Below, one piece after another: positions 7,926 through 16,809 of a stretch of DNA of 64,000 nt (position 1 is its first letter; each line of letters begins with the position of its first letter). The translations under genes and the position numbers were made by a program. The DNA comes from CAVRXQ01 sp963831155. GTDB lineage: Bacteria; Actinomycetota; Acidimicrobiia; Acidimicrobiales; Bog-793. The notes below the pieces were generated by a model. That model worked only from the letters and a program-made list of their open reading frames with translations. It had not been told where the DNA came from and made no database searches. The DNA lies in NCBI GenBank assembly GCA_963831155.1, contig CAWHOY010000005.1:744001-808000 (forward strand), given 5' to 3'.

Positions 7926-9077
7926 TTACGAGATTTGGCCCTGGTAGTCCTTGGCCGGGTCGATTTTCAGCTCGCCGAGGTACTCGCCGTCTTGTGAGTA
8001 GACCCTGACGTCGCGGTCGTCCACCAACAGCAGCACACGTTCTTTCGTGTGCGCCCTGCCGATGCTCATGTGGCGGAGCTTTCCGGCGTAGCGAAGGGTG
8101 ACTTTGCCGCCTTTGTCGACTTTGTCGGTGCGGATTCGGAACTCGCCGGAGTCACGGATCGGCTTGCCGCGGGGCGTCGCCTTCACCCTGGCGTCGTAGG
8201 CGGCGCGTGGCGTGATGCGGTTCTTCGAACGATGCGGACGAACGTCGTTGTAGTAAGCGGCGAAGACGTCGAGGCGTGCTTGCAGTTCGGAGAGCGTCGC
8301 AGGTTTCGCCTTGTCGACGAACTTCTTGTCGGTCTGGTGGAATCTCTCGACCTTCCCACAGGTCTGGGGATGGTTGACCCGGCTGTGCTTGAAGACGATG
8401 CCCAACGCGGCGAGCTCCGTCGCGAGCGCGCCGCGATCGCCTCTCGCCGAGGCAGTAAAGATGCAGCCGTTGTCCGACAAGACGCTCTGGGGAAAGCCGT
8501 ATTGTCCTGCGGCTTCGTAGAAGGTCTGAACAACGTCGGCGGCGGTCGTGACGGGAAAGGCCTTGCTCTGAACACAGAGCCTCGAGTAGTCGTCGATCAC
8601 GTTCAAGATCTCGACGCCTTCACCTGATGAAAGCGCGTAGTGCGTCATGTCCATCTGCCAACACTCATTGGGCAACGCCGCTTCGAATCGGATGTAGGAG
8701 CAGCGCGGTCGCTTGTGCGGTTCGGGGACGATGAAGCCCCGTCTCGTCAGCACCCGCCAAACCGTCGAGACCGAACAGGGCGCCACCTTGTGGCGGCGGA
8801 CAAGGTGGGTGTAGATCGTGTCGGCCCCGCACTCCGTGCCGAACTCGGCCAGTGCTTTTCGGAGCTCGACGATCTCGTCTTCTAAGTCGGCTGAGACCTT
8901 TGTCGGAGAGTGGTGCGGGCGCCTGCTCCTTTTGGCGAGCGCCGCCTCACCGCCCTGTTTGTAGCGGGCCAAGAGCTCGTAGAGCCAGGTCTTCGAGATC
9001 CCGTGCTCCTTGGCAACCGCACGGACACTGCGCTTTTCTGCGAGAACCGCCTGGACGACGAACGCTGCGAGCTCCAT
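7926..9077 (-). CDS. IS481-family transposase
   Basis: 383 residues. N-terminal helix-turn-helix (VRAVAKEHGISKTWLYELLA, about residues 18-37), a second HTH_29/32-like segment, then an RNase-H-fold rve integrase core with WQMDMTHYA (first D), SVLSDNGCIF (second D) and HPQTCGKVERFHQ (E about 35 residues later), the full DDE set. Catalyses DNA cut-and-insert at the inverted repeats. The reading frame is complete, starting at ATG 9077. The C-terminal tail is a conserved beta-rich extension seen in this family. Confidence 0.93.
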   Translation of the reverse strand: MELAAFVVQAVLAEKRSVRAVAKEHGISKTWLYELLARYKQGGEAALAKRSRRPHHSPTKVSADLEDEIVELRKALAEFGTECGADTIYTHLVRRHKVAPCSVSTVWRVLTRRGFIVPEPHKRPRCSYIRFEAALPNECWQMDMTHYALSSGEGVEILNVIDDYSRLCVQSKAFPVTTAADVVQTFYEAAGQYGFPQSVLSDNGCIFTASARGDRGALATELAALGIVFKHSRVNHPQTCGKVERFHQTDKKFVDKAKPATLSELQARLDVFAAYYNDVRPHRSKNRITPRAAYDARVKATPRGKPIRDSGEFRIRTDKVDKGGKVTLRYAGKLRHMSIGRAHTKERVLLLVDDRDVRVYSQDGEYLGELKIDPAKDYQGQIS

Positions 9078-9094
9078 CTGGACACCCCCTCGGC

Positions 9095-9120
9095 GTCCAC
9101 GATGTCGCGCGAGACCTGTC
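9095..9120 (-). repeat. Right terminal inverted repeat of the IS481-type element
   Basis: Counterpart of 7899-7924 in opposite orientation, 18 bp upstream of the transposase start. Confidence 0.7.
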
Positions 9121-9142
9121 CGCTATGTTCTGAACTCGCAGA

Positions 9143-9158
9143 CCCTCGGTCACCCCAA
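9143..9158 (+). repeat. 16-bp direct repeat, right copy (tRNA-His 3' end)
   Basis: Identical to 7861-7876. It carries no tRNA 5' half, so it is not a second tRNA gene. Confidence 0.85.
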
Positions 9159-9192
9159 AATTTGCTCATCCAGACGGTGCCTCCTGCGCGCG

Positions 9193-9657
9193 TTACTCGA
9201 TGCTTCCCGTGTCGACGATGAGCACGCTGCAGGGACTCCGGTGCGCAATCGCGTTCGGCACGCTCCCGAGCACGAAGCGCTTCATCCCGGTCATTCCGCG
9301 ATTGCCGACCACAACGAGATCGGCATTCACCGCCTTCGCGGTGTCGAGAATCGCCAATGCTGGGTCACCAGTCGACGAATGCATCGTGGCCGATACCCCT
9401 TCTTGCTCGGCCGCGACTTTGGCTTCGTCCCGAATTCGGTTCGCTTCTTCGGTCGCGTCGTCGGCCATCTGTTGCACCTGAACGGCGTCAATCATCCCCG
9501 TGACGCCGGCGGAATGAACGAGTCCGATCGCGTGAACGACGTGCAATTCCGCTCCGGTCATCTTGGCTAGGGAGATGGCATGTCGAACCGCGAGCGCCGC
9601 CCGATCCGATCCGTCAGTCCCAACCACGATCGAGGTGAATTTTGAGGTCGATGACAC
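9193..9657 (-). CDS. Universal stress protein (UspA family)
   Basis: 154 residues, one Usp domain, cytoplasmic. Opens FTSIVVGTDGSDRAALAVRHA with the conserved V-G-x-D-G-S, and ends with the ATP-binding pattern GNRGMTGMKRFVLGSV then CSVLIVD. These residues (G-2x-G-9x-G-S) place it in the ATP-binding Usp group. Starts at GTG 9657. Only 17 bp upstream lies a fragment of the tRNA-Lys 3' end, so its original promoter may have been separated from it by island integration. Confidence 0.9.
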   Translation of the reverse strand: MSSTSKFTSIVVGTDGSDRAALAVRHAISLAKMTGAELHVVHAIGLVHSAGVTGMIDAVQVQQMADDATEEANRIRDEAKVAAEQEGVSATMHSSTGDPALAILDTAKAVNADLVVVGNRGMTGMKRFVLGSVPNAIAHRSPCSVLIVDTGSIE

Positions 9658-9674
9658 CTTGATACCCCCAGTGA

Positions 9675-9701
9675 TGCGCCCCGAGGGACTCGAACCCTCA
9701 A
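9675..9701 (-). repeat. Distal copy of tRNA-Lys 3' end (att-like site, copy A)
   Basis: 27 bp identical to tRNA-Lys positions 25629-25655 (discriminator base through T-loop). No 5' half is present. Marks the left border of the island region. Confidence 0.85.
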
Positions 9702-10035
9702 TTATCGATTTAGCGTGCGATCACCTCAGTTCCACTGCTTATCACTCCCCCTCAGTCCACGCGTCTACCAGCACGTTCTCCGCGATCAGTCGTCACGGTT
9801 CGGAGAATCAGCAGTTATACGGAAGTCCTCAGCAAGCGAGTGCGAGGGAACGCCTAGCGAGAACTGGCTGTATTCCTGGACACCGACGACCAATGGCCAC
9901 ACGTCTGAAATCACGAAGACGACGCGGGCACTCATAGCGGCCCGCCGCGATGTAGAGCCCCGAAACTTGACCGCGATGAGTACGAGAGTGCCGGCTATAT
10001 GTGAGCGAGCGCGCTTGCTGCGCGACTCGGCCGCG
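9702..10035. other. Intergenic region inside the left island
   Basis: 334 bp with no recognisable gene, RNA or repeat on either strand. Confidence 0.4.
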
Positions 10036-10320
10036 CTACTTCGAGATCACCTCGAAGAGCCGAGTGTCTGGAGGAGATTGAACGTGACCAGAAAGGTGTT
10101 CGTTCAACTTCGGGCGGACCACACGCGATGCAGTTTCGGCGTTGGCCTGCGAATCCCACAACACAAAGATCCCGTGCTCACCATCATTGTCATCACCGAA
10201 CACCGTGACGCTCACGCACCCTGGCTGTGACGCGATGAGAGGGGCCAGATCGTCCGCGAGTGCCTGGGCCGTCGCGCGCTGCCCCGGGCCGAGCGAAAAC
10301 CTAACTAATCGTGCGTACAT
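10036..10320 (-). CDS. Antibiotic biosynthesis monooxygenase (ABM)-like small protein
   Basis: 94 residues of ferredoxin-like ABM/YgiN fold: YARLVRFSLGPGQRATAQAL, then ASQPGCVSVTVFGD and FVLWDSQANAETASRVV before a HL segment. Members are small oxygenases or quinone-linked enzymes without cofactor, others are uncharacterised. ATG 10320 is used; a TTG two codons upstream is possible. Divergent from the flavoprotein at 10373, so the two may share regulation. Confidence 0.7.
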   Translation of the reverse strand: MYARLVRFSLGPGQRATAQALADDLAPLIASQPGCVSVTVFGDDNDGEHGIFVLWDSQANAETASRVVRPKLNEHLSGHVQSPPDTRLFEVISK

Positions 10321-10372
10321 AACCAAAACCTAACGCGAGGAGATGAACGATGCTTTGTTATCGTGCGCGCCT

Positions 10373-11509
10373 ATGTCCAGCCATGTCGTTGTTCTCGGAG
10401 CTGGCTTCGGTGGCCTCGAACTCGCGACCCAGCTGTCGGAATCGGTCCCCGACAAGGTGCATGTCACCCTGATCGACAAGAACGACTCGTTCATGTTCGG
10501 CTTCTCGAAGCTCGACGTCATGTTCGGTCGGCGCGAGTCGTCTGAGTTGTGGTACTCATATCGCGACGTCACCAAGCCCAGCGTCGACTTCCGGCAAGAG
10601 ACTGTCGCTTCAATCGACCCCGTGCGACGTCGAGTCGTAACCGATGCGGCGACATACGACGCTGACATCCTCGTCGTCGCGCTGGGTGCTGACTACGACA
10701 CCGCTGCCACGCCCGGATTGGAGGAGGACGGGTACGAGTTCTACTCGCCCGTCGGCGCCGCGCGTGCCCGCGACGCCCTCGCCGCGTTCGGCGGGGGTGA
10801 CGTCGTCGTCGCTGTGCTCGGCTCGTTCTTCAAGTGCCCCGGCGCCCCGAACGAGACGGCGCTGATCCTGCATGACTACCTCTCGCAGCGTGGACTGCGC
10901 GAAGAATCGAGCATCCATTTGGTCAGCCCACTTCCGATGCCGATCCCAATTTCAAAGAAGACCTCGGCGGCAATCGTGGCCATCCTCGAGAACCACGGCA
11001 TCGAATACTGGCCGTCTTCTACGGTGACCAAGCTCGACCCCGGCAGTCATGTTGCACATCTCAGCGATGGGCGGGAGCTGCCCTATGACCTCTTCTTGGG
11101 GATCCCAGTCCACTGTGCTCCGGAGGCGGTAGTCCAATCACCTCTCGCTGAGGACGGCTGGATCGCTGTCGACCCAGCCACCTTTGCCACGAGGTTCCCG
11201 GGCGTCTTTGCCGTCGGCGACGTTACGAGCGCTCCGGTGCCCCGTGCCGGGGGAATCGCCGAAGGCGAAGCTGCGACGGTCGCGCAGGTGATCATCTCCA
11301 TGCTGACCGGCGGAAGTACCCCGCCCCCGTACGACGGCGCCGCGGGATGCTACGTGGAGTTAGGTGACGATCTTGCGGGACGCATCGACGTCAACTTCCT
11401 CTCCTATGACACGCCGGTCGCAAGGTTCAGCGCACCCACCGCTTCTCTCATGAAGGAAAAGCGCCGGTGGGGCTCCACGCGAGCCGCTCGATGGTTCGAA
11501 CACGAATAG
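10373..11509 (+). CDS. FAD-dependent pyridine nucleotide-disulphide oxidoreductase, sulphide:quinone reductase-like
   Basis: About 378 residues. N-terminal FAD motif VVVLGAGFGGLELA, second strand VHVTLIDKNDSFMF, a mid-protein SFFKCPGAPNETAL (the FKCP cysteine typical of sulphide:quinone reductase-like flavoproteins), and the C-terminal FAD motif PGVFAVGDVTSAPVPRAGGIAE. Only this one conserved redox cysteine is obvious, so true SQR activity is doubtful; NADH:quinone oxidoreductase or a related role is possible. Start taken at ATG 10373, which puts the dinucleotide motif near the N terminus; ATG 10343 is in frame but sits directly on its GGAG. Confidence 0.82.
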   Translation: MSSHVVVLGAGFGGLELATQLSESVPDKVHVTLIDKNDSFMFGFSKLDVMFGRRESSELWYSYRDVTKPSVDFRQETVASIDPVRRRVVTDAATYDADILVVALGADYDTAATPGLEEDGYEFYSPVGAARARDALAAFGGGDVVVAVLGSFFKCPGAPNETALILHDYLSQRGLREESSIHLVSPLPMPIPISKKTSAAIVAILENHGIEYWPSSTVTKLDPGSHVAHLSDGRELPYDLFLGIPVHCAPEAVVQSPLAEDGWIAVDPATFATRFPGVFAVGDVTSAPVPRAGGIAEGEAATVAQVIISMLTGGSTPPPYDGAAGCYVELGDDLAGRIDVNFLSYDTPVARFSAPTASLMKEKRRWGSTRAARWFEHE

Positions 11510-12292
11510 GCGCTGCGAACTAACAACTATTCAGCGATCCACGGAGCGCGCTCAGTCGGCGGCCGCGCGCGGCGCTGAACCCGCCAGCGAAGTGGCGTCG
11601 ACGTATCTAATCTCGTAGACGCGTTCGGTGAACTTCCAGCGCAGAGCGCTGGTAGCGATCACGGTGGCGGAGCGCCTAGCTTTCAGCTCACGCATGGTAC
11701 TCAACGAGCTTCTCCGAGTTTCCATTGAGCGGTTCGGCGTCGATGAGCCCTGATCGATGGCGGTCGCAAGATTCCACGACATAAACGTCGCGACCAGCGT
11801 GGAGCGAACCACGCCATACAGCGCTCCCGCTGCACTGGTCTCGGCCATGCTCAGTTTTGACGATGCGCTGGCACCTGCGTCTCAACCGCGCAACGTTCAC
11901 TTCGGGTAGGGCGGGGTGGAACGCACCCTCCCAGCGTCCAATCCCCGCGCCGCGATCTGGCGGGGGTCGTTCGAAATGAGAATCTCCCAGCATGGTTGAC
12001 ACAGCCACCATTTCGACAAGCTGGCGGCCTCAAACGTCGAACCCAGGTCGAAGGTCTGCTGACATCTGGAGCATTGACGAAATGTGAGGTGAACGAGCGA
12101 CGGAGCGTTGGCGGCTTGCTCGCCAGCGACCTGCTCAGATCCAGTCGCTGGGCCCACCGGAACCGCCGATCTTGCCGCCGAAAGCGGCGGAGCTGGAGTT
12201 CGAAGTGGACTCAAGGCGACATCGTACACGCGTTCGGTAGGTGGCCGAGCATTCGTTCCTGGATACTTCCGAGTTGGTGCCTGGCGCGGCAA
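11510..12292. other. Gene-poor stretch in the left island, with one doubtful zinc-finger-like frame
   Basis: 783 bp without a convincing gene. On the minus strand an open frame at 11897-12292 ends with CSRCQQTFDL and WWLCQPCWEIL, a possible CxxC/CxxC zinc site, but its N-terminal part has no character and no start or ribosome binding site stands out. It may be a remnant of a small zinc-finger gene. The rest shows nothing. Confidence 0.35.
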
Positions 12293-12457
12293 TCAGCTGG
12301 CTTGGTCGTACGTCGCTTTAGCAAGCGCGAGGGTCGCGAACACCTGCGCCCGTTCGGTGTGATACCGACTCTCGGTTGAGTGCCCAGTCGACGTTTCGGC
12401 CGCGACGAGCTCCCGCTCCGCGTCCTCTATATATTCCGCCACGCTCTTGATCGGCAT
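12293..12457 (-). CDS. Small island-borne protein, family shared with 21352-21528
   Basis: 54 residues, unknown function. Aligns along nearly its whole length with the 58-residue product at 21352: VAEYIEDAERELVAAETS against VVEYMELAQGELDNADTT, then RAQVFATLALAKAT against RAQVYATLAVAKAT. Likely a two-helix soluble protein. ATG 12457 with GAGAGGCGGG upstream. Its last 55 bp are duplicated in inverted orientation at 12676-12730. Confidence 0.6.
   Translation of the reverse strand: MPIKSVAEYIEDAERELVAAETSTGHSTESRYHTERAQVFATLALAKATYDQAS
12297..12351 (+). repeat. 55-bp perfect inverted repeat, left arm
   Basis: Reverse complement of 12676-12730 without mismatch. Contains the 3' end of the small gene at 12293-12457. 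Confidence 0.88.
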
Positions 12458-12675
12458 CGGCCCGCCTCTCTCGCTCAATCGCTCTTTGCGGCGAGGATAT
12501 GACCTAACGGCGCGCCAGCGTTTGACGGCCCGGTCGCTGATGCTCATTAACTCGACGACCGAGGCGAGCGTGCTGAGATGTGAAAAGAAGGCAAGCGCGA
12601 GACGTAATTATGTCGTTCAAATGAACCCGTATATCTGCACGATTACGAAAGAGGCACCCCGATAAGGGTCGGATT

Positions 12676-12730
12676 GGGCGCAGGTGTTCGCGACCCTCGC
12701 GCTTGCTAAAGCGACGTACGACCAAGCCAG
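12676..12730 (-). repeat. 55-bp perfect inverted repeat, right arm (gene 3' fragment)
   Basis: In the plus direction it reads AQVFATLALAKATYDQA and then a stop, so it is a detached 3' piece of the 54-residue gene family. 324 bp separate the arms. Confidence 0.88.
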
Positions 12731-12828
12731 GTGAAGTCTGAGAAGTAACAGTGCGGATCGCGGCGCTGGTGTCGCCACGACCGAACAGATACTCTCCGGC
12801 GCGCGTAACCATCTGATCGGAGACTGCC

Positions 12829-13119
12829 ATGGCGAATTACGTCATTCTCGGCAAATACACCAAGCAGGGGATCGAGACGATCAAAGACTCCTCGAAGCGC
12901 CGAGCAAAAGCCCGTGAGCTCGCGAAGTCGATCGGAGGAGAGATCAAACAGGTCTACGTGACGATGGGCCAGTTCGACCTTGTGGTCGTCGCCGAGGCCC
13001 CGAACGACGAGGCGGCGGCAAAGCTCGCTCTCCTGGTCGGCATGCAGGGGAACCTCTCGACCCAAACGCTACGGGCCTTCGATGAGGCCGAGACAGACAA
13101 GCTGATCGAGTCCCTCTAA
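12829..13119 (+). CDS. GYD domain protein
   Basis: 96 residues matching the GYD family: ANYVILGKYTKQGIETIKDS, then GGEIKQVYVTMGQFDLVVV, and NLSTQTLRAF near the end. Members are small ferredoxin-like proteins, widespread in actinobacteria and archaea, function unknown. ATG 12829 follows CGGAG by 6-7 bases. Stands alone within the left island. Confidence 0.85.
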   Translation: MANYVILGKYTKQGIETIKDSSKRRAKARELAKSIGGEIKQVYVTMGQFDLVVVAEAPNDEAAAKLALLVGMQGNLSTQTLRAFDEAETDKLIESL

Positions 13120-13254
13120 GTCCCGACCGAAGCTAGGCCGATTCGAAGCGGATTGGAGAGGCGGGCTCTGTCTCCGAGCCGGCGCTAAGTGGCGCGTCGG
13201 CGATCACGGTCGCGCGGACTATTGGGACACTCGGCGATTGTTTGGACGCGATCG

Positions 13255-13686
13255 TCAGGTCTTGGAGACATCGCCCCTGCGCTCACTCGATTCGTGGAAC
13301 CAGGGCGTGTAGCACGCCGCGACGAGAAGTCCTTCTGGGCTCAACAGCCGCGCGGTGTACTGAGACCAGGGCTCAGTCTTCGCACCGTGGATTAGTCGGT
13401 AGCCGTTGCGCTCCAACTCCTTAGCTGCTGCCGCGACGTCGGCAACTTCGAACTCGATACTCGCCTGCGGCACCCGGAAGTCTGGCGACCACTCACTTGT
13501 CCCGAAGCAGGCTTCGGCGGCTTCCTCGAGTGGCCACAGCCCGAAATGCTTGACACCCGCTAACCGCTCGGTGAAGACGTAGTCTCCCTCACCGCCTTCG
13601 AATGACAGCCCTAGCGCATCGCGGTAAAAGCCTTTAGCGGCATCACTTTCGCGGACGATGGGGGCAATGCTGGCGACGATCTGCAC
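13255..13686 (-). CDS. VOC/glyoxalase-bleomycin-resistance-like protein
   Basis: About 143 residues: opening IVASIAPIVRESDAAKGFYR, GLSFEGGEGDYVFTERL, then the second half SIEFEVADVAAAAKELERNG and LLSPEGLLVAACYTPWF. Single-domain VOC fold; such proteins act as lyases, dioxygenases or drug-binding proteins. GTG 13686 is chosen because the fold starts there and GGAGG lies upstream; the frame stays open to 13890 without domain content. Substrate unknown. Confidence 0.78.
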   Translation of the reverse strand: MQIVASIAPIVRESDAAKGFYRDALGLSFEGGEGDYVFTERLAGVKHFGLWPLEEAAEACFGTSEWSPDFRVPQASIEFEVADVAAAAKELERNGYRLIHGAKTEPWSQYTARLLSPEGLLVAACYTPWFHESSERRGDVSKT

Positions 13687-13878
13687 CCCATGGCAAGCAC
13701 CTCCGCCGACAGACACGACCTGTCTCGAATAACAAGCATTTCTCAACGCTTCGGCGCAGGATGCTGACATCGGTGGCGCCGATCCCCGATTCGCGCCACC
13801 GATCGCATCGCCAAAGCACGAAGTTGTTGCAGATAGTTGGCAATTGATTACTACATTGAAGGGGCGGAGGGTGTTGCG

Positions 13879-14868
13879 ATGTCTGATCACGGCGATACCG
13901 ACAACTTGGCGACGCCGCGAGGCGAATACGAAGTCATAGAGCCACTGCAGGAGAGCGAGGCTCGCCGAGAAGCCCTGCTTTCGTCACTGGACGACATCGT
14001 CTTCGAACTCGATGGCGACGGTGTGTACTTGGGTGTCTGGACCGCGAGTGACCATCTGCTCGCCAGGCCGCGGGGCGAGCTGATGGGCCGAAGCGTCCGG
14101 GAGGTTATCGGCGAGGACCTCGGCGAAGCTCTCATACGGATCATCGGGCGCGTCCTCGACAAGGGTTCGCCCGAAGTCTGGGAGTACTCGCTCCGGGTTC
14201 CGACCGGCACGCGCTGGTTTCAGGCACGACTCGCCCCGATCAAGGTTCGACGCGAGATGGCAGCCACCAGGGTCTGTCTTCTTGTACGCGACGTCACGGA
14301 TTTGAAGGTCGCCGAACAGGCACGGACGCAAGCAGAAAATGAGCTCAGGCGGCTAGCTCTCCACGACGGCCTGACGGGCCTACCCAACAGGGCCCTGTTT
14401 GCTGACCGGCTTGAGCACGCGCTTGCTCGCACCTCTCGGATTGACTCGACAACGGCCGTGCTGTTTTGTGATCTCGACCACTTCAATACCGTGAACAACA
14501 CCTTCGGGCATCTGACTGGAGATGCCGTGCTCGTCGAGGTTGCACGGCGATTGCAATCGGTGCTCCGAGCAGAGGACACGCTCTCCCGCTTCGGCGGCGA
14601 CGAATTCGTCTGCTGTGCGAACGTCCGCAATCACGCCGAGGCGCGGGAGATTGCAGGGCGAATTGCCGCAGCGCTTGCGCCGCCCGTCAGCGCCAACGGG
14701 AGTGAGGTGCAGGTACGGGCAAGCATCGGAATCCGCTTAGCTCAGACCTCGGCAGACAGCCCCGAAACGCTGATCCGCGATGCCGACAAGGCAATGTACC
14801 AAGCCAAAGAGAACGGAAGGGACTGTGTAGCCGAATTCAACCAACTCGGCGACAAAAAGGTGCGTTAG
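13879..14868 (+). CDS. PAS-GGDEF diguanylate cyclase
   Basis: 329 residues: PAS domain (about 30-140) then GGDEF (about 160-320), no transmembrane segment. Intact catalytic RFGGDEF, metal loop DLDHFNTVNNTFGH, and an RAED I-site five residues before GGDEF for product inhibition. Its PAS domain resembles that of the GGDEF-EAL protein at 5012 (both have VPxGxRWFQAR and a following VRDVT), so the two may sense the same cue. ATG 13879 has GGAGGG 7 bases upstream, better than the open frame start at 13837. Makes c-di-GMP from two GTP. Confidence 0.9.
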   Translation: MSDHGDTDNLATPRGEYEVIEPLQESEARREALLSSLDDIVFELDGDGVYLGVWTASDHLLARPRGELMGRSVREVIGEDLGEALIRIIGRVLDKGSPEVWEYSLRVPTGTRWFQARLAPIKVRREMAATRVCLLVRDVTDLKVAEQARTQAENELRRLALHDGLTGLPNRALFADRLEHALARTSRIDSTTAVLFCDLDHFNTVNNTFGHLTGDAVLVEVARRLQSVLRAEDTLSRFGGDEFVCCANVRNHAEAREIAGRIAAALAPPVSANGSEVQVRASIGIRLAQTSADSPETLIRDADKAMYQAKENGRDCVAEFNQLGDKKVR

Positions 14869-15344
14869 CGCCTCGAGGGTAACTCACGTGTTTTTACCAA
14901 TGTTTCGACCGTTCGGCTTGGAACTGGCCGTGACGACGGGCGCCCTCGAGTCGTCGGCTTCCGGCGGTCCGTACTTGCACGCGTTCCCGAAGAACACGAG
15001 CTACTACACCGTCGCGACGGGAGCGAACGGGCCGTCATGGTGTTCCTGAACGGAAATGACCCGGCGTTCAAGACATAGGACACCGCGACTGGCGGTACCG
15101 GAGAGCCCTACGACACGTACACGTGAGGCGGTGCCTACCCATATTTCCGGCCTGAACATCTGCGCAGGCGCCTAACCGCCAGGCTGGCAAGCGGAGCGGG
15201 CCTGCTAAAAGTGCGCGTTTAATCGAGTTCTGTTGCTGGCAGTGAAGGGATAATTACCCGAGTTCTATTACAGCGTCGTTCAGGTGCGCTCTGTTCTCAA
15301 GCTCACTGACCCCGTACCTTCGATAATCAACGGTCCTGGGTGGG
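14869..15344. other. Intergenic stretch, possible decayed coding remnant
   Basis: 476 bp. A plus-strand frame from ATG 14899 reads about 49 codons ending GGPYLHAFPKNTSYYTVATG and then stops; after the stop the same frame continues a few codons (NGNDPAFKT). It could be a relic of a secreted protein, but no family was recognised. The rest shows nothing. Confidence 0.3.
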
Positions 15345-15872
15345 CTAAGAGTGTTGCTTTTGCACATCCCAGACGTGATGGATGGGATCGTGGATCATGT
15401 AACGGGCGATGGTGCCAACGCTGAAGGACGCCCCGTCACTTCGACGGCCGGGTCGAAGCCAGGACGGACCAGACACTGCGTCGAGCGTTGACGCCAACGA
15501 CTCGGCAGCAAAGGCGAGCTCCGCAGCGACCACCTCGGGAGGCTGTTGCTCGTAGGAACGAGCGATTGCGGCGGCGTCCTGGTCCCAATTCTCAAACAGC
15601 GGATCGTCTTCGGTCAGCATGCGTTCGATCCGTGTTCTATAAAGCCGATAGACGTCGCGCACGTGACATGCGTACTCGAGAGTCGACCACGTTGACTCGT
15701 TGGGACGACCCGCTCGAATGGTGCCTTTGCGCCGGAATCGTTCCCATACCTGCGCGTTGTCTCGAATTAGTCCAGCGACATCTTCAGCTTCGCACTTGCT
15801 CGCGTCAAAGCCACACTCCGGACAGGCTCGCTCGAGGACCCACGTCCAGTCCTTCGTGTCAGGGACAATCAC
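15345..15872 (-). CDS. DinB superfamily protein
   Basis: About 175 residues, four-helix DinB/YfiT fold. Metal-site type histidines occur in TLEYACHVRDVYRLYRTRI and in ARYMIHDPIHHVWDVQK near the C terminus. An N-terminal CPECGFDASKCE may add a metal or thiol site. In actinobacteria many such proteins are mycothiol-dependent transferases or unknown. GTG 15872 gives the usual length; the open frame upstream to 15965 has no domain content. Monocistronic. Confidence 0.78.
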   Translation of the reverse strand: MIVPDTKDWTWVLERACPECGFDASKCEAEDVAGLIRDNAQVWERFRRKGTIRAGRPNESTWSTLEYACHVRDVYRLYRTRIERMLTEDDPLFENWDQDAAAIARSYEQQPPEVVAAELAFAAESLASTLDAVSGPSWLRPGRRSDGASFSVGTIARYMIHDPIHHVWDVQKQHS

Positions 15873-16033
15873 ACGAGTCAGCCTACGACTGCTGACTCTG
15901 TCGAAGAACACCAATTCGCATGGGCCACTTAACCCACCGACGGACCGAGGCGTTGCGCTAGTCACCCAATTTAAATCGTTTCCGATTAAAGGGGTGTATT
16001 ACACGGGGAGTTCCTTCGACTGGAGTCGCGCCA

Positions 16034-16609
16034 TGCACAGAATCTTGCCCGCGTCCGTGATCGTTATAAGCAGTCTTACAGGCACCGTTGCGTCGTATGG
16101 AGGAGCCTTGGCTGCAGTCAACACATCAACAACGCTTAAGACCTCAACAACTGGTAACGCGGCCGGTCGTGGGAGTTCGTAGGCTGGCGGACTCGTGCAA
16201 CTGATCGGCTACAGCGATAGCGACGGTCCTCCGCGATCCTGACCGGGGCGATCGGTGACTACGGCAAGGCGGTACGTACGTACGCGAGCGGGAAGGTTGG
16301 GGGGAGTACAACCAGCTTGACGTGGGGGTCACGCACGGTTCGTTTCGCCTGAGCATCTCACGCATTGAAAGTGAACTCGTCAGCGCCTTCAGCCACTTCC
16401 CATCCAACACGAAGACGTGTTGGGGCGTAGTGACGGTGTCGGCGACAACTCCGATCGTTGCGGGATCCGGCACCGGCTCCTACTAGGGGATTAGCAGCAC
16501 TCTCAACACGACCATCACGATCCACGAGGTCGACTCGTGGCCGAAGTGCGGCGCGCTCCTCTCGCAAGCGATTTTCATCACCGGCTCAGGGAAAGTGTCG
16601 TTCGGTTAG
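16034..16609 (+). pseudogene. Decayed gene for a secreted protein
   Basis: From ATG 16034 a Sec-type signal peptide is readable (MHRILPASVIVISSLTGTVA, Ala-rich cleavage region), but the frame stops at 16180. A second coherent piece runs in another frame from about 16325 (LSISRIESELVSAFSHF, then CWGVVTVSATTPIVAG) through an in-frame TAG at 16484-16486 to STLNTTITIHEVDSW and ends at TAG 16607. At least three lesions separate the parts. Family unknown; the Ser/Thr/Gly-rich beta-like C-terminal part suggests a small exported protein. Confidence 0.55.
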
Positions 16610-16809
16610 CACGCGACAGTCTTTAGAGGACTTCGCCGCAGTGATCCAGTTCAATTAAACGCGACGATCCCAGAGGTGCGGTTTGAATCAGCGAACCGTC
16701 GTAGCGCCGTCACCAACTCGGCGATCGGGGGCAGGGCCGCGTCACGGGCCTTCGGTTGTACTTTGAGCGCGAGTGGTTGATAACTCAACGCACAGGAGGC
16801 GCTCTGGAT

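Larger units (their letters stand above)
7877..9142. mobile_element. IS481-family insertion sequence beside tRNA-His
   Basis: About 1.27 kb with a single DDE transposase gene. Imperfect 26-bp inverted repeats lie at 7899-7924 and 9095-9120 (shared core GACAnnTCTCnCGnGACATCG); further out both ends share ACATnnCGGACA. The segment is bracketed by a 16-bp direct repeat of the tRNA-His 3' end, unusually long for an IS target duplication. The transposase frame is intact, so the element may be active. Confidence 0.8.

Noticed and set aside
9675..9701. Possible extra tRNA gene
   Set aside because: Only the T-arm and acceptor 3' strand are present; no D-arm, anticodon stem or 5' acceptor strand. It is an att-like fragment.
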